This document shows positions 59,233 to 64,000 of a stretch of DNA of 64,000 bases, piece by piece (position 1 is the first letter of the stretch; the number at the start of each line of letters is the position of its first letter). The position numbers and the translations under genes were made by a program. The stretch comes from Oscheius sp. JU75. Lineage: Eukaryota; Nematoda; Chromadorea; Rhabditida; Rhabditidae. Under the pieces are notes generated by a model. The model searched no databases and was not told the DNA's origin. It was given only the letters and a program-made list of their open reading frames with translations. The stretch spans positions 8,990,001-9,054,000 of the forward strand of contig JASJZC010000005.1 in the NCBI GenBank assembly GCA_037178855.1. Reading direction: 5' to 3'.

Positions 59233-59872
59233 CAGTGTGTCAAGAAAGTATAGATACCACTGCAATTTCACCCGTTTGAATGATCCTTTACGTTTTCAAA
59301 GTTTGTGAGCATGTCAGTTCGATAGAAGACGACAGAAAACCTCCATAAAAACTTTAACATCCGAGTCCGCAAAAATAAAACATCTGTAGCAGAATGGTTT
59401 TGCCTCTGAGCAAGACCAAGTTCTGGGCCTTTGTCATTTATAATATCACGAACCTTCCACAAAATTTTGGAGTCGATTGCTTGAAATCCCACGGAGCAAT
59501 CGACTATAGACCGAGGTAATCACGATTTTCAGTACAAAATGACTTTTTTCAAAGTGCTCGAAACCAAACTTTTTTTGACGTTTGGATGATGCAGCTATAT
59601 TGATGGATCCATTTTGAGTTTTTGTCCACAATATTAGCCATTTTCGAAACAAGATACTTAGGGTTTTGAGAGAGTATCTATACTTTCTTGACAGAGGATT
59701 TTGAACTTCCGCCTGGGATCGCGCCACCAAACAGTAAATGCTCAATGTTAAAGTTTTTATGGAGGTTTTCTGTCGTCTTCTATCGAACTGACATGCTCAC
59801 AAACTTTGAAAACGTAAAGGATCATTCAAACGGGTGAAATTGCAGTGGTATCTATACTTTCTTGACACACTG
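59233..59872. mobile_element. Non-autonomous foldback (MITE-like) element, TA target
   Basis: Element of 640 bp with 128-bp terminal inverted repeats (59233-59360 and 59745-59872) that match perfectly by eye, ends CAGTGTGTCAAGAAAGTA, and TA on both flanks (59231-59232, 59873-59874). There is no transposase. CAGTG ends and a TA target point to the Tc1/mariner superfamily, but the ends differ from those of the element at 23247, so it is moved by another transposase. A further copy of the end motif (TATCTATACTTTCTTGACA) lies inside near 59675. Confidence 0.92.
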
Positions 59873-60109
59873 TATTTATTGTGCCGACAATGTTCTAAAC
59901 TGCGATATTTTAGCCTTTCCAGTTCAGCACGGAACTGGATTGATTTCCGACCGCCTATCATTAGCGATCCGCTTGGACTGCCCCTAGCTGGTCAGGCATT
60001 CAATGCTAAAGTTTTTCACTTAATTACTTCGAGTTTTGTACTCTTCCCTCTTGTTCAAACCTGTATTTCAACGTACACCTAGGAAGGTATGAGTGTGTTT
60101 ACGATTCTT

Positions 60110-60636
60110 ATCAGCCTAAAGTTGAAACAACTACAAGTACGACGAGTACAAGTACCACAAGCACGACCAACACGCTATGTGAGCGTTTTGTTTTTCATAG
60201 AGTGTTGGTGCAAAGTTCGTATAACAGACTGGCAAAAACATTTCATCAAGGCAATAAAGTTTGTGGTTCAGTGGATTGTGCTGCTGGCAACCAAGCGGTG
60301 CCATAGCTTACTGCTTTGCCAGCACGGTGAATACGTGGGCGAACGCCCAAGCAATGTGTATGTCAAGGGAAGTCAATCTACTATCGGTTATCTACGATAC
60401 CGAAAGCACGTTTGTGCTAGGTATGAGATTTCCAAGATAACCAACAAAAAATTTAAAACTCTTGTTCCAACGGGACAAATGTAGCTAGGAGCTAATCGCC
60501 TCTGCGATGCTACCGGTATAGCCGGACAAGCAGATACGTGCTGGGAATGGCGACGAACTACATGAACGCAAGTCAGTTCACAAATCATAATTGCATTAAC
60601 GCACAGTGACAATATGTCTGCAAAAGATTAATTATG
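60110..60636 (+). pseudogene. Broken copy of the Thr-stalk C-type lectin gene
   Basis: A Thr-rich stalk (60115-60180, GTTGAAACAACTACAAG start) is followed by lectin sequence in another frame: WQPSGAIAYCFAS, ANAQAMCMS, then a block matching QWLGANRLCD of the copy at 57972 but with TAG in place of TGG (60482-60484), and finally YVCKRLI before a stop near 60636. A shift near 60290 puts the first cysteines out of frame. At least two defects make function unlikely. Confidence 0.75.
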
Positions 60637-60744
60637 TGAGTGAAACAAATTTTAACGTATTTTTTATCTTTAACCTTTCTTCCTGAAAGAATACATGTAA
60701 ACGTAACTTTATTAACGATCTAGCTCTTACTAATGCCCAATATA

Positions 60745-63700
60745 TCAATGAGCATCGGAACAAAGAAAGGAAACTCTTTTTCTTGTCGGATCCATAAATT
60801 TATGTAGTCGGAGAAAAGCTTGAAGTACGATGTGAACTGAAGTTAACATATTTTTGATTTGTTGCTGACCTACATTAAAGTAAGTTGTCATTAAAACTTG
60901 TTCACAGAACCCCGCAAAACAGGAAGATAGGACGTCATTCACAATGATTTTTCCATTAGAAGTGTGGGGAGCATAAATGCCAACCGACTCAATTTTTATT
61001 ATGCCATGTACAAGTTCAAGTTTCCATCGACCCTAGAAAGGGGATGTCAGTTTTATTGAATCCAAAATTGTTGTAAAACTCACATCTTCCAAGACGTATA
61101 CGCAGTCACCACTTCTGACCGCTGTCGCAAAAACTTCTCCTTTCTCTGGTATATTCTCAACAGTCTCATTGCAATCTGATTTTCGTGTTTTCTTAAAAAA
61201 AACTAAGGACATACGTGGACTTCTTGTCTTGTAAATAAGGTGTTGAGGTGTTAGTCGGAGCATTCGAGTCCTAGTCTTTATCTGTAGAAATGTGGCTCTA
61301 ATGGTCGGGTCACGATGAATCCAATGTACTATCGGAGTATAGAAAGACTGGAAAATATGCATCATTTCTTTTTTATTAGCCACCCACCTCTCTTGCGTTT
61401 GCCGTCAAGACCAAATCTCCAACCCGTAGATCCTCCATCCTTCGCGAACCCGTCGGTGTTGTAACAGTCGTATCAGCGGAGAAGCAGTTGAACGCTGACA
61501 GAAGTTGATTTCCAACTCTTACATCAAGCAGGTTGAAGGGCAGTACAGGAATAATAACATTTGGCGGTACAGGCGGAGGTACTGGCGGTGCTGCATTCAC
61601 AGCGACTGCCTGAGCCTGAGCTTGTGCTTGAGCTTGAGCTTGCGCCTGTGACTGCGCGTTGGAGTTCGAATTGGAGTTTGAATTAGAGTTGGAGTTGGAA
61701 TTCGAGTTGGAATTCGAGTTCGAATTGGAATTGGAATTGCTGTTGGCGTTACTGTTACTGTTCGCATTTGTATTAGTGTTTGCATTTGCATTGGCATTTG
61801 CTACAGCTGGTGCTGCTGCAGCCGCTGCTGACTCAAAGCCGTGACTTGGAACAACGTCACTGTCAAGAAACTCGTCCGGCTGAGGATTCTAAAAACCGCG
61901 TAAATAAGGAAAGTACTAAATTCTCACGATATCAGTCTGAAAGATGAGTGCATGGAACTGAAACAAATCTAGTTTGCAAGTGATGTCAGTTTGACGAGAT
62001 CCCGGAGAATTCCAGATGAAGTTCCCTCTGGATACCACAGTTTCCACTCGAGCATTAAACTGACTTTGAGCTGATCGTGCAAGGGCCTGGGTAGATGGGT
62101 AGTCGTGTGCTAAGCTTATACTCACCCTTGAGACTTCATTTGTGTCCATTTTCGAGAAATCAAGACGTGAAGATTGGTGGAGAGTTTGAGAGATAGAAAA
62201 TCGGAGAGTTCGGTTGCAACACGTGGCCCCTGAACTTGCGTAAAATAAAAGTTTTTCAAAACACCCTACCTTCTAGCACTGTGCTGTTTCCGGCACAGCC
62301 CACAAACGAAGTATGTCCATTGTCAGCAAAGTGATCCTCCCCAACCGAGTAATTTCCAGCTGGGGTACTCCAAGCCATAATGTGATACTGGTCAGCTTTG
62401 AATCGACACGTACAGTCACCTCTGTGATGACTAGCAACGTGAAAGGGCGATTGGGAAATAATCATCTCCAGAGGCTCGTTGATAGCTACTTCTGCAGCTT
62501 TTCGAATGTTCTGAAAAGAAAGGTTAAGCCAGGACGATATCTCCGCCTAAGCCCTTTGTAGTTTTTGAAATACCTACAGTGGCCACAAATCGCTTGTCAA
62601 TGACGTTGAAGGAGTCGTCACTCTTCATATCCAAGACGCTGCTGTGCATTGACTGGAACAGCTCCATATGACAACACTTCATACCATCTCGTTTATCATG
62701 GTCACAGTGTGAATCCTTAGGATAACCAATTCGGTATCCGTCGCTTTCGAGCTCTACTCCTGTGTGCAAGCTTATCGTTCCAGGCAGGGTCTCATTTGGT
62801 GTCCCCAACGGCTCATCGTTGGAAATGTCACGATAGATAGCTTCTTGCTCCTTGTCGTAGGCATTGTACTGAGCAAGAAGATAAATATACAGGTAGGTAA
62901 CCTACCCCGGACTGATGAGGTGCTTCGTAGGACATAACTGTCACTCCATATCGATGAAATTTGCAGAAAAAATCTCCGATAGAATAGGTAACAAGCGTAA
63001 AATCTTGGTAGGACGAAATGACTTCCATAGCTCGAGCAAATTGTGCTTGTACTCTTTTTTTGACCAACTGAAAAAAAAGCTGAACTGTAGTCTTCGTAAG
63101 CTTTTCCCGGTTGAGCTTTTATGATTGAAATACTGATTTTGTAAGATTTTATTTTGTACGTTGACGCTAGAACAATATATCAATCGCCGTTTTGAAAAAG
63201 CGCAACTTTATCCAGTTTCTGGCCGACACACTCCCGGCTTGCGTAACCCGTGAAATGCAACAATCGCCTTATCAATGTAGCTAGCCAAGGATATCGGTGA
63301 AATTGTGAACCTCTTAAAATCTCGCTGTAAAACGGATCAAATGAAGGCTACGAAAACATTCGAAAACAACAAGGCAAAATACTTTCTTTTAGCTATTGAA
63401 ATATTTAGTGGATTATCTGTTTTGACAAAAGAACTCACATTAGCTACAACCCCCAATGTCTCTTGACTCGTATTAAATACTGGCGATGTGTGGAGCTCAT
63501 CCATGGCATCTCTCATCAGCAAGTACATGTTCCTATCACAGCATTTATTTCCGTCTCTCCTTCTTCTTTTACAATGTGTTCCCGTCTTTAAATCGGCAAC
63601 AGGATCTTCCCGAATATCTGGCCACTCCTCACGCTCATAGCCTGGATCAAAGTCTGAACCGAGCGCTTCCTCGTGGTCGATAGTACGCAGGAAACTTTCG

Positions 63701-63926
63701 TTTTCGACGTCGGTCAAATTGTAGCGTTTCTGTAAATTCGAAAGTAAAACGACTTTGAAGTAAATCATACCTTTCCAGGTGTTTGGTAAGCAATAACATG
63801 TAGGCCATTCGTTCGCATTTTGCATATTCTCTGTCCATGATAATAGCTTGAGACGACAAAATCTTCACTGCTGATTATCACCTCGAAAGAGTGGCCGTAC
63901 ATTTCGTGAATCTTTGATTGCCATTT
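60745..63926 (-). CDS. Groundhog-type hedgehog-related protein: four Ground modules plus Hint, 5' end outside window
   Basis: Exons in minus order: 63771-63926, 63439-63729, 62906-63067, 62578-62868, 62270-62510, 62126-62229, 61928-62086, 61388-61888, 61215-61347, 61084-61175, 60745-61032. Ground-type modules recur: second half of one (EVIISSEDF, ICKMRTNGLHVIAYQTP), two full (CCDRNMYLLM...SSYQDF...CKFHRYG; CCHMELFQSM...CTCRFKADQYHIMAWSTP) and a fourth (CCNRTLRFSI...SRGNF...CKLDLF). Then come an Ala/Asn/Ser/Gln low-complexity run, a Pro patch and a Hint domain starting at Cys (CFSADTTVTTPTGSRRMEDL), with LTPQHLIY and a final VLSSCFA. Hint domains cleave themselves before that Cys. Each module is split by an intron at the same place. 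A signal peptide should lie beyond the right edge. Confidence 0.88.
61610..61850 (-). repeat. Low-complexity Asn-Ser and Gln-Ala coding repeat
   Basis: Alternating dipeptides in the linker before the Hint domain: Ala-Asn, then about fifteen Asn-Ser or Asn-Thr pairs, then Gln-Ala pairs. On DNA it is a 6-bp periodic tract with a purine-rich plus strand (GAATTGGAGTTC-like units), prone to length change. Confidence 0.85.
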
Positions 63927-64000
63927 CTGAAATGAGCCGTTATGTATTAATTTTCTTTTGTAATGCTTCCGCCTGGAATTTTTCTTAGGGACACAAACCT
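63927..64000 (-). other. Intron of the Ground-Hint gene running off the window
   Basis: Sequence upstream of the 63926 acceptor (TTTCAG on the minus strand) shows no exon before the edge. Confidence 0.5.

Noticed and set aside
59268..59745. Minus-strand frames inside the foldback element as transposase remains
   Set aside because: They lie largely in the inverted repeats and show no DDE or helix-turn-helix motif.
1..64000. CRISPR arrays, rRNA genes, bacterial operons or phage
   Set aside because: No spaced repeats of that kind, no rRNA-like sequence, and gene structure is eukaryotic throughout; the amidase gene has host-type introns, so bacterial contamination is not the explanation.

Overview
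The window is nematode nuclear DNA. Short (35-50 nt) introns with TTTCAG-type acceptors sit beside nematode-only families: cuticle collagens, serpentine chemoreceptors of the Srt, Sre and Str-like classes, a groundhog-type (Ground domain plus Hint) hedgehog-related protein, and OAC-type acyltransferases. Several start codons lie a few bases after an AG acceptor, as expected for spliced-leader trans-splicing. The chemoreceptor set suggests a free-living rhabditid relative; the species cannot be told from sequence alone.

Layout. 1-4009: 3' part of a decayed Ty3/gypsy LTR retrotransposon, ending 22 bases before a small coiled-coil gene (4031-4825). 5213-9515: an Srt chemoreceptor (+), a cuticle collagen with TATA and GATA sites (+), an Sre chemoreceptor (-). 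9516-12308: gene-poor, with a 94-bp direct repeat and hairpins. 12313-13224: GTP cyclohydrolase I (cat-4). 14079-16660: a secreted, bacterial AmiD-like N-acetylmuramoyl-L-alanine amidase followed by a decayed copy. 16821-26000: a patchwork of membrane-linked enzymes and remnants: an alpha-1,2-fucosyltransferase with an in-frame stop, an unrecognised minus-strand gene, a truncated acyltransferase, a second acyltransferase interrupted by a Tc1-like transposon, and two small gene fragments. 26681-29115: ZIP zinc transporter (-). 31529-34686: a two-domain C-type lectin and an EGF-type membrane protein (both -). 34687-37269: nothing recognised. 37270-38264: a small secreted-peptide gene with two possible last exons. 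38473-41499: an unrecognised intracellular protein and a second collagen (both -). 42714-44264: a third chemoreceptor. 45640-57098: WDFY3/ALFY-like BEACH-WD40-FYVE gene, by far the largest. 57972-60636: a C-type lectin domain gene, a 640-bp foldback transposon and a broken lectin copy. 60745 to the right edge: a Hint protein with four Ground modules, 5' end outside the window.

The genes do not form an operon or pathway. Shared themes are surface and environment-facing functions (cuticle, chemoreception, lectins, a peptidoglycan amidase) and active duplication and decay. The most notable items are the amidase, which has all expected zinc and catalytic residues plus nematode introns and a GPI-like tail, and the multi-Ground Hint protein. 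All exon structures were read by eye from splice signals and frame; boundaries may be off by a few bases and none is supported here by transcripts.
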